Shown in pieces: positions 24,076-35,250 of a DNA stretch of 64,000 nt (positions are counted from its first letter, which is position 1; every line of letters starts with the position of its first letter). This DNA is from Molossus alvarezi (lineage: Eukaryota > Chordata > Mammalia > Chiroptera > Molossidae), in NCBI GenBank assembly GCA_037176705.1, contig CM073891.1:52516571-52580570 (forward strand). The letters are read 5' to 3'. Below the pieces are notes generated by a model, which worked only from the letters and a program-made list of their open reading frames with translations, searched no databases and was not told the origin of the DNA. A program made the translations under genes and the position numbers.

Positions 24076-24737
24076 ATATATATAAACATATGCACACAGA
24101 TATAAACAAATATTTAGTTTTGAAAAATATTTAGCTATGAGATTTTAGCTATTGTATGTTATTTACATTAGCAAAACTGTTATAATTATAATATGACTTT
24201 TATGTACTAATAAAATGTTGATTATAAATGCTGATAGATTATTGATGATTTTACCGTGCTAGTACAATAATTGATCGAGGCATTGATCATCAATGGCTGC
24301 TAGCATCAGAAAAAGACAGACAATCCCATATTATGTAGCACCTGAGTGCAGCACAACTATACTACCCATGACATATTATTGCCAAAACATGGAACTTGAA
24401 TCTGAGCAAAATTCTAGCTCTAACAAATGATTTCTAGGAAATACAGTTGATAGAGGCATGTTAAATGGCACCCATGATGCTTCTATCAGCAAAATGCAAG
24501 ATGAAAAATACTGTAGATTCATTGACCTATTTTCTAATTTTATTTTTCCAAGAAATAAATTGCAAGGGTAGAAAAAGAGGGATAAAGAGGAATCTATTGA
24601 TTAAATGAGGCTTTTTGACCATTTGCAGTATAGACCTTATTTGGATATCGAGTTAAACAATTTGGAGAGCAACAGAGGAAAAGAGAGAAAGAGAATATTA
24701 AAAAAATTAAGTACTGCTTGGATATTTGATGATCTGA
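24076..24737. other. Unassigned AT-rich sequence
   Basis: Nothing recognised. Confidence 0.4.
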
Positions 24738-24751
24738 AAGAATTATTTTAA

Positions 24752-24977
24752 TATTTCCAAAAGATTTGTTATTGATTTTAGAGAGGGAGGGAGAGGGAAA
24801 AAGAGAGAGAAATATCTATGTAAGAGTGATACATTGATCAGCTGCCTCATGTAGCCCTCTAACTGGGGATCGAGGATCAAGCCTACAACCTGGGCTTGTG
24901 TCCTGACCTGGAATCAAATGGATAACCTTTTGGTGCATGGGACAATGTCCAACCTACTGAGCCACACCAGCCAGGAC
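24752..24977 (-). mobile_element. Ves-like SINE (older subfamily) with unique 3' tail
   Basis: Minus-strand copy, GA-rich part 24780-24810, head ending 'cacaccagccagga'. Target duplication aagaattattttaa (24738-24751) and aagaattagtttaa (24978-24991), one mismatch. The left part (24752-24772) is a mixed-sequence tail rather than poly-T. Confidence 0.87.
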
Positions 24978-25164
24978 AAGAATTAGTTTAAGCTTTTTGA
25001 GGTGTGATAATGGTATTGTGGTTATATATTTTTAAATGCTTATCTTTTAAAGGTAGAGTTGGGAATGGGTAAGGGTGCCAATAAAGTAAACTGACCATGA
25101 GTTGATAATTGTTAAAATTTGGGTCATGGGTGATTCACTGTACCAATCTTGCTTAAAAACAACA

Positions 25165-25480
25165 ACAACCCTTAATGTTTAACAATTTGATTAAATATTT
25201 TATGGTATATCTATGAGATAAAACAATATTCAGCCACTAAAATGTTCTTTATATTATATATTATGTAGAATGTTTAAAAATATTCGGGCATTCAAAATGT
25301 TCATAAAATATTAATAAATTTAGAAAGGTTATAAAGCAGCATGCAGAGAATTATCCCCTTTAAATGCATAGAATGAAAATAAAGACTCCAAAATTAGCAT
25401 TAATTATTTCTGGGAATAAAAAGCTTGATTATGAAGGGAAAGTCATATAGAGAGAAATACAGGGTCATGGGATATATTAT
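25165..25480 (+). mobile_element. Old L1M 3' fragment
   Basis: Faint but ordered similarity to an L1 3' region: 'gattaaatattttatggtatatctatgag', 'caatattcagccactaaaatg', then 'aaagcagcatgcagagaa'. Highly diverged. Confidence 0.5.
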
Positions 25481-25532
25481 ATTTTTAGTTAAGAGAACCT
25501 TAAATATTACCTCACTTACAGCCATTTTTTAT

Positions 25533-25738
25533 CAAGGACTTACTATTTATCAGACATTATGCTAGCACTTTACAAACTTACGAAGCATCTGTGAGATGAC
25601 TACTTTTATTTTTTTAAAAAGCTAAGTAAAGTACAGAAAGTTTAAGGCACTTGCCTAAATTAACTAGCTAGAAAGCAAGCGAGGATTAAAATCCAGGGAA
25701 TTTGACTTGAGCACCTTCATGCCTAACCACTTCCTCTT
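25533..25738 (+). mobile_element. MIR SINE
   Basis: Good match in order to the MIR consensus: 'cttactatttatcagacat', 'gctagcactttacaaac', 'aaggcacttgcctaaattaac', and the 'gattaaaatccagg…ttgacttgagc' end. Mammal-wide ancient tRNA-derived repeat. Confidence 0.8.
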
Positions 25739-26185
25739 GATAAAACATTAGAAAAGTACTAGAGGGAAAAATAAAAATAGATGGAGTTAAAGCTCCGAGT
25801 GCATGGAAAGGGAGTAGCCCAGCCCAGAGCAGAAGTGGAGAGTCTTTTCCGAAGTTGAGGGGAGGGAGTTCAGTAGATGTTTGTCAAGTGGGGGTTTCTA
25901 TCTAACTAGAAAAAACAAATTTTTTTTTTGCACATAGATTTAATATAAATGTATCATATTTTCAAAAGTTTAAAATTTTTTCAGTTGTATTTATTTCATA
26001 AGCCATCATTTTCCTCTTGTAGAAACTACATTTCTATATAATAAATACTGACAAATCTTACAGAGATTCTGCATTTTCTATTCTGGAAATAGAAATTACT
26101 TGATTGATCTGTCTTTTCATGTACAGTATCACACTCTGTTACTGTGGTTTTATTTGACACTCTGATATCCATAAACCAAATATTA

Positions 26186-26280
26186 AGCATCTACTATGTG
26201 CTCGGTATAATTTTTAAATATTCATGGTGAATGAGATGGATAGGCAGAGCATTCCTAGCCCTTCTAAAGCTCACAAAGTA
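26186..26280 (-). mobile_element. L2 3' end, minus strand
   Basis: 'aagcatctactatgtgctcgg' followed by '…aatgagatgg…agcccttctaaagctcacaaag' is the reverse of an L2 3' end. Ancient. Confidence 0.55.
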
Positions 26281-26282
26281 AA

Positions 26283-26492
26283 GGGATCAGCAAATTTTTT
26301 CCATAAATAGGCAGTATATATTTCATGATTTGCGAACCACTCTGTCTGTTTCAAGTACTCATCTCTTCTATTTTGGCTGGAATTGGCCAAACAATATACG
26401 ATAGATGAAGAGCTTGGCTGTGTTCTGGTACACATTTATTTATAAAATCAGGCAGTGGACTGGATTTCTCCCCAGTTCTAGGCTGGCAATGC
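26283..26492 (+). mobile_element. hAT-Charlie-type MITE fossil, copy 1
   Basis: Follows the well-known hAT-Charlie pattern: 'atcagcaaattttttcc', '…gatttgcgaaccactctgtctg', 'agcttggctgtgttctgg', 'tatttataaaatcaggcag', 'tggactggatttctcc', 'aggctggcaatgc'. The terminal inverted repeats are decayed. The related piece at 48283-48785 supports the assignment. Confidence 0.7.
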
Positions 26493-26930
26493 AGTTCTCT
26501 GGGTGATAAATTGTTAGGTAATAGTGAAAAAAATATTTTGGAAGTGACAATAGAAATTTAAGATGACATTTTGTCCTTACATGGCTCTAGTCCCACGTTA
26601 TTTGGGGTTGAGGTAGAGTGACATGCATTCTTGTCTGCCCAGACAGTTCAAATTTATGTCTGTTTTGCTGGTATAAAACAGAGCACCCCCCTACCCCCTC
26701 TTGTTAACTCTTTGAAGTGTTCCGGTTAGGACAGTAAACTGTATGGTTATCCTAAGTTTAAAAGCTAAAATAATGATCTCCCTCAGTAGACAAAGGAATC
26801 AGATCTCAGGGCAAAACTGTGGCAGGAAGATATAAAGATATTCCTTATTTGGAGGAGGTGTTCCAGAAGGCATATTAGAAAGGTTTGGGAAGAAGGAGAA
26901 GTGGAATGCTTACTTAAATATGTCTTAGTC
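26493..26930. other. Unassigned sequence
   Basis: No gene or repeat recognised. A TATA-like word (gtataaaac) lies near 26672-26680 without a supporting gene. Confidence 0.4.
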
Positions 26931-27512
26931 AGTTTGGGCTGCTAAGTACAAAAGACTGAGCGGCTTATAAACAACAGAAATTTATTTCTCACAGTTCTAG
27001 GGGCTGGAAGTCCAAGATCAGACTGCCAGTGTGGTAGGGTTCTGGTGAGGGCCCTCTTTTAGGTTGCAAACTGCTGTCTTCTCCCTGGGACCCCACATGG
27101 AGGGAAGATCAGAGCTGCCTTTAGGGCAGTGGTTCTCAACCTTCCTAATGCCGCGACCCTTTAATATAGTTCCTCATTGTGGTGAACCCCAACCATGAAA
27201 TTATTTTTGTTGCTACTTCATAACTGTAATTTTTCTACTGTTATGAATTGCCATCAGAAATATGTGTTTTCCAGTGGTCTTAGGCGACCCCTGTGAAAGG
27301 GTTGTTCGACCCCCAAAGAGGTCACGACCCACAGGTTGAGAACCGCTGCTCTATGGCCTCTTCTTAAAATTTGGGCACTAATTCCACTCATGAGGGCTCC
27401 ACCCTCATGAACCAATTACCTCCCAAAAGCTCCACCTCCAAATATCATCACACTGGGAATTTGATTTTCATGTATGAATTTTGGGGAGGACACAAACATT
27501 CAGTCCATGACA
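26931..27512 (-). mobile_element. MaLR-type (MLT1-like) solo LTR carrying a SPIN MITE
   Basis: From TGTCTTAGTCAGTTTGGG to 'cattcagtccatgaca' this is the reverse of an ancient ERVL-MaLR LTR: 'aacagaaatttatttctcac', 'gttctaggggctggaagtcc', 'tggtgagggccctctt' on one side and 'cactaattccactcatgagg', 'caaatatcatcacactggg' on the other. The two halves are separated by the MITE at 27127-27348. Flanks aaata and aaatg are compatible with a decayed 5-bp duplication. Confidence 0.75.
27127..27348 (-). mobile_element. SPIN-type hAT MITE (horizontally transferred family)
   Basis: A 222-bp non-autonomous hAT element with terminal inverted repeats CAGTGGTTCTCAACCT at the left and the complement of CAGCGGTTCTCAACCT at the right. 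Its subterminal sequences (gggtcgaacgaccc-like and tcgcgaccc-like words) are typical of the SPIN ('Space Invader') family. The 8-bp flanks are ctttaggg (27119-27126) and ctctatgg (27349-27356), 6 of 8 identical and close to the hAT NTCTAGAN preference. It has no coding capacity. Orientation is given relative to the usual SPIN consensus and is arbitrary. It sits inside an ancient MaLR LTR. Confidence 0.88.
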
Positions 27513-27644
27513 AATGGTGTGTATTAAAAAGGAAAGAAATAGGTGGAGGGCAGGAAGTAAAGATGCAAGAACGGTAAAACAACAAGAGTCTGGGAAGGAA
27601 ATTAAAGATACAAATTACAGACCACATTGATAACTTGTCTTCTC

Positions 27645-27870
27645 TCTCTCTCTCTCTCTTTTTTTTCCTTTATTGATGTTAGAGAGAGAGGAAGGGAGAG
27701 GGAGAGAGAGATAGAAACATCAATGAGAGAACATCAACTGGCCACCTCCTGCATGTCCCCCACTGGGGACTGGGCCCACAACTTGGGCATGTGCCCTGAC
27801 TGGGAATTGAACCAGCAACCTCTTGGTGCATGGGTCAACACTCAACAACTGAGCCACACTGGCCAGGTGG
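27645..27870 (-). mobile_element. Ves-like SINE (older subfamily)
   Basis: Minus-strand copy with (CT)n plus T-run on the left, GA-rich part 27683-27712, head ending 'actggccaggtgg'. Target duplication taacttgtcttct at 27631-27643 and 27871-27883 (perfect). Confidence 0.92.
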
Positions 27871-27883
27871 TAACTTGTCTTCT

Positions 27884-28169
27884 TTAAAAAAAAATCTAGC
27901 CTAATTATTTAGACTTATCCTTACTGTAAAGCAAGACAAGTGTTCTTCAGGCAAAATTTCAGAGGAAGTAATAATCTAATGAAAGAGTCTGTTCTTGGAA
28001 TATTTACATTCATATTTGCTAAATGTAGTTGGTTTTCAGTAAACAGCTAGAGATGAGATAAAAATTCAAATTCAGAATGTTTGTCCACATCAGATATTTA
28101 AAGCTATATTCATTATAAGTGTTTTCTGTTACTTTCTAAGACTGACATTTTCTCTACCTGCTGCCTCCC
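27884..28169. other. Unassigned AT-rich sequence
   Basis: Nothing recognised. Confidence 0.4.
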
Positions 28170-28280
28170 CTTTGCCTGCAAGACCAAATGTCTCCTTGGT
28201 AAAGTTTGCCTCTAATTCCCTCAGGCAGGATTAGTCACTCTCTTTTGTAGTCCCTTATGACCCTGCATTCATACATATAT
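28170..28280 (+). mobile_element. L2 internal fragment, possible
   Basis: 'tctaattccctcaggcaggattagtcactctc' followed by 'gaccctgcattcatacata' resembles an L2 3'-ORF block. Short and diverged. Confidence 0.42.
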
Positions 28281-29698
28281 TTGGAAGCAGATTGGCTGGG
28301 AGGAGGATGATGCTTAGGTTTCAAGATGAGCCCCTTCCAAGCCACAGAGAGGACCCTCCCTACCACATGCTCATGTAAGTATATGTTTTTGTTATATTGG
28401 CAAATATAACCTTAAAAAACAACAACAATGATAGGATAAAGCACATCTCTTTTCACTTCAACTTCTCTTACTTTATAATTCTCTAATGTCCATTGTTTGG
28501 GGAAGCTGCAGGTGTTTCTGGGATCTGGCTGAGGAGACATGTTGAGTCTGGTATTAGTAGACTCTATTCATGTGTTTCACAGTCATTTCCAAGTGCAGTT
28601 GTGTTAGCCCAGTAGTTCCCTGTACATATAGCTTCCAGCTGCCTCCTGTGTAGGTTCACCCAACCTTGTGAAACACCCCAATAGTGCAGATCAGAAGTTA
28701 TGTAGTGGCATATAAGTGTCTTTGGTCAAGTCCATAGGCTGTGTGTAAGAGGAAGAAGGATCCATGTAGGGTCTACTCCAGTGGTACAGAGCCCCCTCGG
28801 CCGACACCTTCCTCAGCACAGCGCCCAATGATTGAGGCAGGAGGAGGTAAGTAAAGTGGCCAGTGTAGGAATCTTTAAAGGACTAAACACCAGGTTGGGA
28901 GAAGCAAAATGGTAAAATCATGACTGAAACAGATATAAAAGTGAAGATATGTTAAATAACTTATTTTACTCATGGTGAGGCAAAGATTATAACTGATTCA
29001 AAGTAAAAGTACAAATTAATATGGAATATAAGTTTGTTAAATGAATTGCAAATGAAGACAAAACTAGCTGTTCCACAGGGTGGAGGAAATCAGTTATATT
29101 TCCTATGGAGGAGACAGAATGTACAATTATCAGTACCTACAATTTATAAAGAATTGCAAATTAGCTCAAAGACAATAAACAGGATTGGAATCTGATACCC
29201 TAGAAGAGTATTCCACAGAAGATGCATAGTTTTCCTTTTTCTGTTCATCCCTTTTTTGTAAAAGTGATTTTCATTCAACATCATTTTTACTTACAAAATA
29301 AGTAATGGTGAAGTTCAATCAGCAAATTCTGTTGAGCTTTCAGCACACACATAGATAAACATATTTTTTATTAATAAACTTTTGAACAGTTATAAATTAT
29401 ATAAGAAAAATTCAACAACCTTAAGTGGCATACATAGCTCCTTATAATTATAAATCAAACACAATTATTATTTAGCCTAGTATTTGCTTTACTATTTAAA
29501 CATAAGCTTTCTACTAACACAAATAAAACCTAAGCAGGCTCATTGAACAATTAAATAGGAAAAATATTGTGAATATGTTTGGTGTCTTGTAAATGTAAAT
29601 ACTGAATTATATATTGATGGAAATAGAAATTATGAAATATAAATACATAATCTATAATAATATTTTCAATATGCTATTGACCTAGAAAGGAGGTTTAT
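28281..29698. other. Unassigned sequence
   Basis: 28300-28860 is less AT-rich than its surroundings and could hide an old LTR or unique conserved DNA, but I recognise nothing. The rest is AT-rich. Confidence 0.4.
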
Positions 29699-29713
29699 AA
29701 ATGTATAAAATTA

Positions 29714-29960
29714 GCCCTGGCTAGTTTTGCTCAATGGTTAGAGTGTCAGCCTGTGGTACCGAGAGACCCGGGTTCGGTTCCTGCTAAGGGCATGTACCTT
29801 GGTTGCAGTTTGTCCCCGGCCCTGGTGGGGTTGTGTGGGTGGCAGCCACTCAATGTGTCCCTTTCATGTCGATGTTTCTCTCTCTCTCTTCCTCTCTCTC
29901 CCTCCCACTCTATCTAAACAAAAAAATGGAAAAATGTCCTTGGGTGAGGATAAAAATAAA
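29714..29960 (+). mobile_element. Ves SINE
   Basis: Full-length plus-strand copy (gccctggctagttttgctc … aaatgtccttgggtgagga). Perfect 15-base target duplication aaatgtataaaatta at 29699-29713 and 29961-29975. Confidence 0.94.
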
Positions 29961-29975
29961 AAATGTATAAAATTA

Positions 29976-31394
29976 TGTCTGACTAGACATCCCTTCAGGG
30001 CCCATTTCAGTTGTTTCTTGGAAGAACATTACAAATTCACAAAGGAGATCTGTTGAGTTTTCCAATTTCAAGTTTCATTTTTAAAGTATAGATTCTGCCA
30101 TAATTAAAACTTTAAAAAATGTAAATTTTCTGCAAACATGTAGACTTTAAAATTAAAATTTTTAAGGTGAGAAATTGTTCACACTGAGTATTTTATTAAT
30201 ATTTTACAATGTTAGTGCTTAAAATTTCCAATTCAAATGTTTAAAGTGTGACAATGATTGATGTGAGTAATTTTAAATGATGTGTTTGATATTTTAAGGG
30301 TGCTATTTATTCTTCACAAGCCAGAGATGTGTATGGGTGGTTATTGGTACAATTCTTTCTCATTGAATAGAAGAATAGAGTTCTTTGTGTTCAAGGAGAT
30401 ATTTGGAATCCTGTTCTAAAGATACAAAATTGCTCTCAGAAAACACTAAGAGAAAACAGGATGCATTTTTCTTTCTCAGAGTACAAAGGGCAACCAAACA
30501 AGTAAACTAGAATATGGTAATTACTGAGAATGTCGATGGTACACTTAAGAAAATTAAGCCACAGAAGAGAAATGCTTTTCTGGGGAAGAATTTTCTGAAA
30601 AATCTATTGAGGGCAAATATCTACTTCTATCTTGCAGAAAATAATCCATTTGTGTAATCTAACAAATCACATTTTTTTGATTTAGCTTATAGACCATGGA
30701 AGGCATACTCAATCACTGGAGAGATAACAAAAAGACACGCAGAATAGAAAAAGAACAGACAGGTAAAATGAAGATTATAATGGTGTTATTTCATAAAAGT
30801 TCTACATGTCAGAACTTGAAGCAGGAACCTATGCATTTCATTTGGTTTACAAGGCAGCCTCCAACAATGAAGGTGAATTAGACTCAGGAAACAAATGTCC
30901 TTGGTATTAATTTCCCTACAGTTATCTTCCCCTCAGAAACTCCTTGGAGATTGGATGGATAAGACCTAATCTTTATATTCTTGTTTTTATAACTTTAAAA
31001 TGAATTTCCCTCTGCTGTTTCTCAGACACAACTAAATCCATAATGCAAATACTCAGACTGCTAGATTTTGAAAGAAATAAAGTAACAAAGCAAAAACCTT
31101 CATTCTAGATTAAAATGTATGTTTCAATCAGTGATTGTAATGGCTAAACAATTACATTGGAATTTATCATGGTTGGTTTACAGTGGGGGACAACTTGCTG
31201 GCATGTGAAGTAGCCTTGTGTTGGCCTCAAATGATACATTTTTGTTGATTAACTCTATTGTTGATTAAAATTTCATTGGGTTGTAAAATACATGACAATT
31301 TTAAATTGCCCTGATTCTTTTTACTGTTCCAACCCTCCTTTTTTTTTTTTTGACAAAACCAAGTACTATGGTGGAAATGTCTGTGGGAGTGTGT
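29976..31394. other. Unassigned AT-rich sequence
   Basis: No gene or repeat recognised. Confidence 0.4.
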
Positions 31395-31458
31395 GTGGGA
31401 GGTTGAAGGGGATGGATAAATGCCCCTAATCTGAGTTATTCAAGGGTCAACTGTATTC
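31395..31458. mobile_element. Tigger-type DNA transposon end, possible
   Basis: 'gcccctaatctgagttattcaagggtcaactgta' matches the terminal block of a mammalian Tigger element (…cgttgttcaagggtcaactgta). Only one end is recognisable. Confidence 0.45.
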
Positions 31459-31883
31459 TCTTAAATCACCTAATTCATGCTATTTAATAACTATAAGTAT
31501 AACATAGACCATGACTTAAAAATAAGTTTAAAATATGAGGAATAATAATTTTTTAGCCTCAAACATATGCATATTTATCATATGCACAGTACTTGTCTCT
31601 ATTTTGTGCATTGTAATCACAAAGCATCTTTATCATTTGGACTCCCACACCCCTTTAAAATGTGTTCAGTAGGACCATGTCCTCCCTTGCACATGGATAT
31701 AAATTTGTGCTGAACTATTATTTGATTTCTGTTTTTGGTCATTGAAATCCCTGTTAGCATTTTCTCATTTTAGTTCCCAAATTAAGCAAACTTGATTTTA
31801 AGTTGAAATTTCTTTGTTTCCTATAGCTGATTTTTTGTCATCTTACTGCATCCTCTACTGTAAATAACACTGCTTCACTCATT
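31459..31883. other. Unassigned AT-rich sequence
   Basis: Nothing recognised. Confidence 0.35.
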
Positions 31884-32020
31884 CAGGGAATTTTTGGGGG
31901 CATATCTTCTGTACTGACCACTATGCTAGACAAAGCAGACACAAATGATCCCTACTTTCAAGGAACTCACAGTCTTACAGTCTGATCAGGGGAGGAAGAC
32001 AATAAAAAATTAAACACACA
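31884..32020 (-). mobile_element. L2 3' end, minus strand
   Basis: 'ctgaccactatgctagacaaagc', 'tccctactttcaaggaactcacagtc' and 'gaggaagacaataaaaaatt' follow the reversed L2 3' end. Confidence 0.55.
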
Positions 32021-32489
32021 AATATAAAGTAATAAAGTAAATATTTCAAAAATATTTGAAATATGCAAATGAAAGAAACATGTAAAACACTGTGATTGAT
32101 CTCTCTGTAGGGACAACCAAAATCTGATGGTGATCTCTGCATATATTCCCATACCAGCTTCCTGGAAGTAGCGATGTTGCCTATTCACCATAGTACAACT
32201 TAAACAGGGCTCTGAAATTTCTCTGTTTCATAGAAGGCTTAGGAATAACCTGAATGCATCACCAGGAGTGAATAGCCTCTTGCAATAAGTAGTGAGTCTT
32301 AGAAGCCATGGAACAAAAGCTATGCACAGAGTCCCTACTTACAAAGTGAGGGTCAGTTTCCACTAGTCTGAACCAGCAGGCGTTTCTACATATTACAACC
32401 TAGGCCCAAATGCCCTGTCTGAGATGACAGACTATGGGTCTATCCTCTTCCTTTTGAGAAATGCATTCTCACTATTGTGAATTAATCAA
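32021..32489. other. Unassigned sequence
   Basis: Nothing recognised. Confidence 0.35.
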
Positions 32490-32513
32490 CTCACACACAC
32501 ACACACACACACA
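32490..32513. repeat. (CA)n microsatellite
   Basis: About 12 CA units directly before the LTR at 32516; its last bases form part of the LTR's target duplication. Confidence 0.95.
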
Positions 32514-32515
32514 AT

Positions 32516-33371
32516 TGTTACTGGAGAGCTGGCTGATTCCAAGTGGGCTTGGCTCTCCCCTTTTTGGCTCTTGTCACACTCATGAGAAGGAATTCAGATG
32601 AGTGACAGAAAGCAGTGTTGAAGCAAAGTAAGTGAACTTATTAAGGAAGCAAAGCAAGTAAATTTATTATGAATGTACTTGGCAAAAGCTATTTGAGATA
32701 CCATGCCAGTGAATAAAGAGCTGTCAAACCCCCCCAAAATACACTTGGCATAAAGCACAAGCAGGCAACTCAGCTAGTTTGAGTGCCCTGCCTGGTAGGG
32801 GTTCAAGAGTTTTATACTCCCCCCCTTATAGGTTTCAAGGTTTCTCTGATGAATAGACTAGATTTCAAAGTCCCCCTTTTACAGTATTGTGGGTTTTACC
32901 AAAATTTATGAGAACATCTGGCAATTTTATCTTGGCAAGTCCCAAAACTCTTGACTTCTTTGTTTAGTAGGTAAGATACCCTCTCTTCCTCCTTTCCCCT
33001 CCTCCTGCCCTAGCAGCTATTTATTCTGCCACATTACCCCTTCAAATGATACTATCCAATTGCTTTTGGGGTTTTTGTTATTTGTCCTCAAAACTTCATC
33101 TGTCCTTGGGTATAGCTAGCACAAATGGCATGAATTGGGTCTTTGCTATCTATTTTCCCATGCCAGGATGATTTAAGCTGTGTATCCTCTGGTCAGGGAA
33201 GAAAGGTATAAATAAACATTTGCTCTCAAGTGTCCTTGGTTGGGGAAGATAAGGCCTTTCAATTCATAAACTGACTACAAGCTGCCCAAACTGTGTGGCC
33301 TTGTTTAATTTTGTTGTCTGGTTCCCCATTCCACTGCCCAGGAATTTTCTTAGCTTCTTACTATCCTGCCA
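32516..33371 (-). mobile_element. Solo LTR, family D (ERV1-like)
   Basis: An 856-bp LTR from TGTTACTGG to CTATCCTGCCA, flanked by a perfect 4-bp duplication caat (32512-32515 and 33372-33375). On the minus strand it has a TATA-like GTATAAAAC (32809-32817) followed about 145 bases later by AATAAA (32663-32668), the order expected for U3-R. Only one copy lies in this window and no internal region adjoins it. Confidence 0.75.
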
Positions 33372-33509
33372 CAATATATTTGTGAAAGATGAATGCTTTT
33401 AAAAACATATGTTGACAAGGAGATGATTTCTTTATGTCATATATATTATAACTTCCTTTTTTTTTTTTAACCTCATTCCAGTTTCCTCTTAGGGATGTCC
33501 TATAAACAA

Positions 33510-34172
33510 TCCACACGTGTATGTCCACACTTGTAGAGATTTTTTATGAGTTCATTTGAGCCAAACTGACTACAATTTCCAGGAGTAAAATCTCAGTGGA
33601 TTGAGAAAATACTCTGTAAAATGGCAGTTTTGCCACTTATTTATACATCAGAATCAAAGGGGAAGACATAAGTGGGCTACATACAACCCATCAGTGATAG
33701 ATTAGGGAGGCAGGACAAAGCAAAATGGAAAAATCTCCTGAGATTAGATAAAAAATAAAATGGATAAACACATATTTCTTTTACATTGGTGGGTACAGGA
33801 TAGTTAACAGTTAACATTTAAAGAACATAGATATGGTATGTGGGACTACAAGCTGACAATGAGAGGTTCTGTGGTCTCTTGTGCTCTGTTGGGATTGTGC
33901 CCAGCATGGTATGGCAAAGGGGATTACTCTGATATTTCAAAGGTATAAGTCGAGGCAAAAAGACAACAGACAGGCTCAATTAAGATAAAGATTGACCTTT
34001 GTCAAGTAAGATACCACCCTTGGACATAACTACCTGTCATGACTCATTGTTAGAAAGGTATCATTTCAGACCACATTGTGTGCTTACTTTGGTCTCTGAG
34101 TTTGTAAAGCCTGACATGCAGGCCTTCCCTGAGCTTGTCAGATTTAGTATGTGACCCCTTTTTTGTTCACTA
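33510..34172 (-). mobile_element. Solo LTR, family C, copy 1
   Basis: Aligns along its length with 62636-63275 and, in reverse, with 46478-47116 and 47290-47966. Shared blocks include 'catttgagccaaactgac', 'tggtgggtacaggatag', 'ttaagataaagattgacc' and 'gtgaccccttttttg'. The left terminus is diverged and may start anywhere from 33495 to 33520; the right end is at about 34172-34176. Confidence 0.72.
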
Positions 34173-34282
34173 TATCGAGGATAAAAATGGATGACTGGGT
34201 GATGGTTGCAGAACAATATTGCTATGTTTAATGCTACTAAATTGTATATTCAAAATTGGTTAAAATAGAAAATATTATTTTA

Positions 34283-34508
34283 GCCTGGCCTGTGTGGCTC
34301 ACTGGTTGAGCATCAACCCATGCACCAAGAGGTTGCCAGTTCTATTCCTGGTCAGGACACATGCGCAGCTTGTGGGCCTTATCCCCAGTGGGAGGCATAC
34401 AGGAGGCGGCCAGTCAATGTTCTCTCTTATTGATATTTCTATCTCTCTCTCCCTTTCCCTTCCTCTCTCTCTAAAATCAATAAAGAAAAAAATGTTTTTC
34501 TTTTTTAA
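34283..34508 (+). mobile_element. Ves-like SINE (older subfamily)
   Basis: Plus-strand copy (gcctggcctgtgtggctca … ctctctaaaatcaataaag). Target duplication agaaaatattatttta (34267-34282) and agaaaatagtatttta (34509-34524), one mismatch. The tail after the A-run contains gttttt, a possible pol III stop. Confidence 0.9.
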
Positions 34509-34524
34509 AGAAAATAGTATTTTA

Positions 34525-34973
34525 TGTATATTACCACAATTGAAAAAATAGATTATTGGATGTAGAAATTATAGATTCCTGTATAAATATGATTGCGCTA
34601 AATAATAAAGGCTATGTTTATATTTATATTCACTTTTTAAATACTGGATTAGTTTGTGAGAAGTAGAGAATTAAGAAAGAATGTCAACATTTCCTTTCTT
34701 TATCTTTCTCTGGACCAGCTCTCATCCTCTAATCTCTGCCTCCTCCTTCTCTGAGTCCAAAATCACAAGACTAAGCATTTGGGCTTTTTCTTTTTAGACT
34801 TAATCTGAGTCCTTGAATTGCTGTCTGCCTTTGGCTGAGATAGAGGAGTGAGGCCTTAGCTGAAGGATTCCTTTGAAGCACTATGACATTTTTGGTTGGT
34901 ATACGCTAAAATAACCCAAACAGACATAGATGCCAATAGTTTTTCTCAACAGTTGTAGGGACCAGGCTAAGTT
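34525..34973. other. Unassigned sequence
   Basis: Nothing recognised. Confidence 0.35.
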
Positions 34974-34983
34974 TACATTTTTA

Positions 34984-35240
34984 TTTTTATTTTTTTTATC
35001 CTCACCCGAGGACATTTTTTCCATTTTTTGTTCAGGTAGAATAGGAGGGAGAGAGAGGAACAGAGAGAGAGAGAGACAAACATCGATGTGAAAGGAACAT
35101 ATCGAGTGGCTGCCACCAGCACAACAGACCAGGGCCGAGGACAAACTGCAACTGAGGTACGCGCCCTTAGCGGGAACCGAACCCGGGTCTCTCAGGACCG
35201 CAGGCCGACGCTCTAACCGCTGAGCCAAACCGGCCAGGGC
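34984..35240 (-). mobile_element. Ves SINE, young copy
   Basis: Full-length minus-strand copy close to the other least-diverged members (cctcacccgaggac … gagccaaaccggccagggc). Target duplication tacattttta at 34974-34983 and 35241-35250 (perfect). Confidence 0.94.
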
Positions 35241-35250
35241 TACATTTTTA

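Noticed and set aside
26650..26700. TATA-like 'ggtataaaacagagcac' considered as a host promoter
   Set aside because: No open frame, CpG island, or downstream exon-like sequence; probably chance in AT-rich DNA.
28300..28860. Less AT-rich stretch considered as an exon or a further LTR
   Set aside because: No frame of useful length, no paired ends or duplication visible; left as unassigned.
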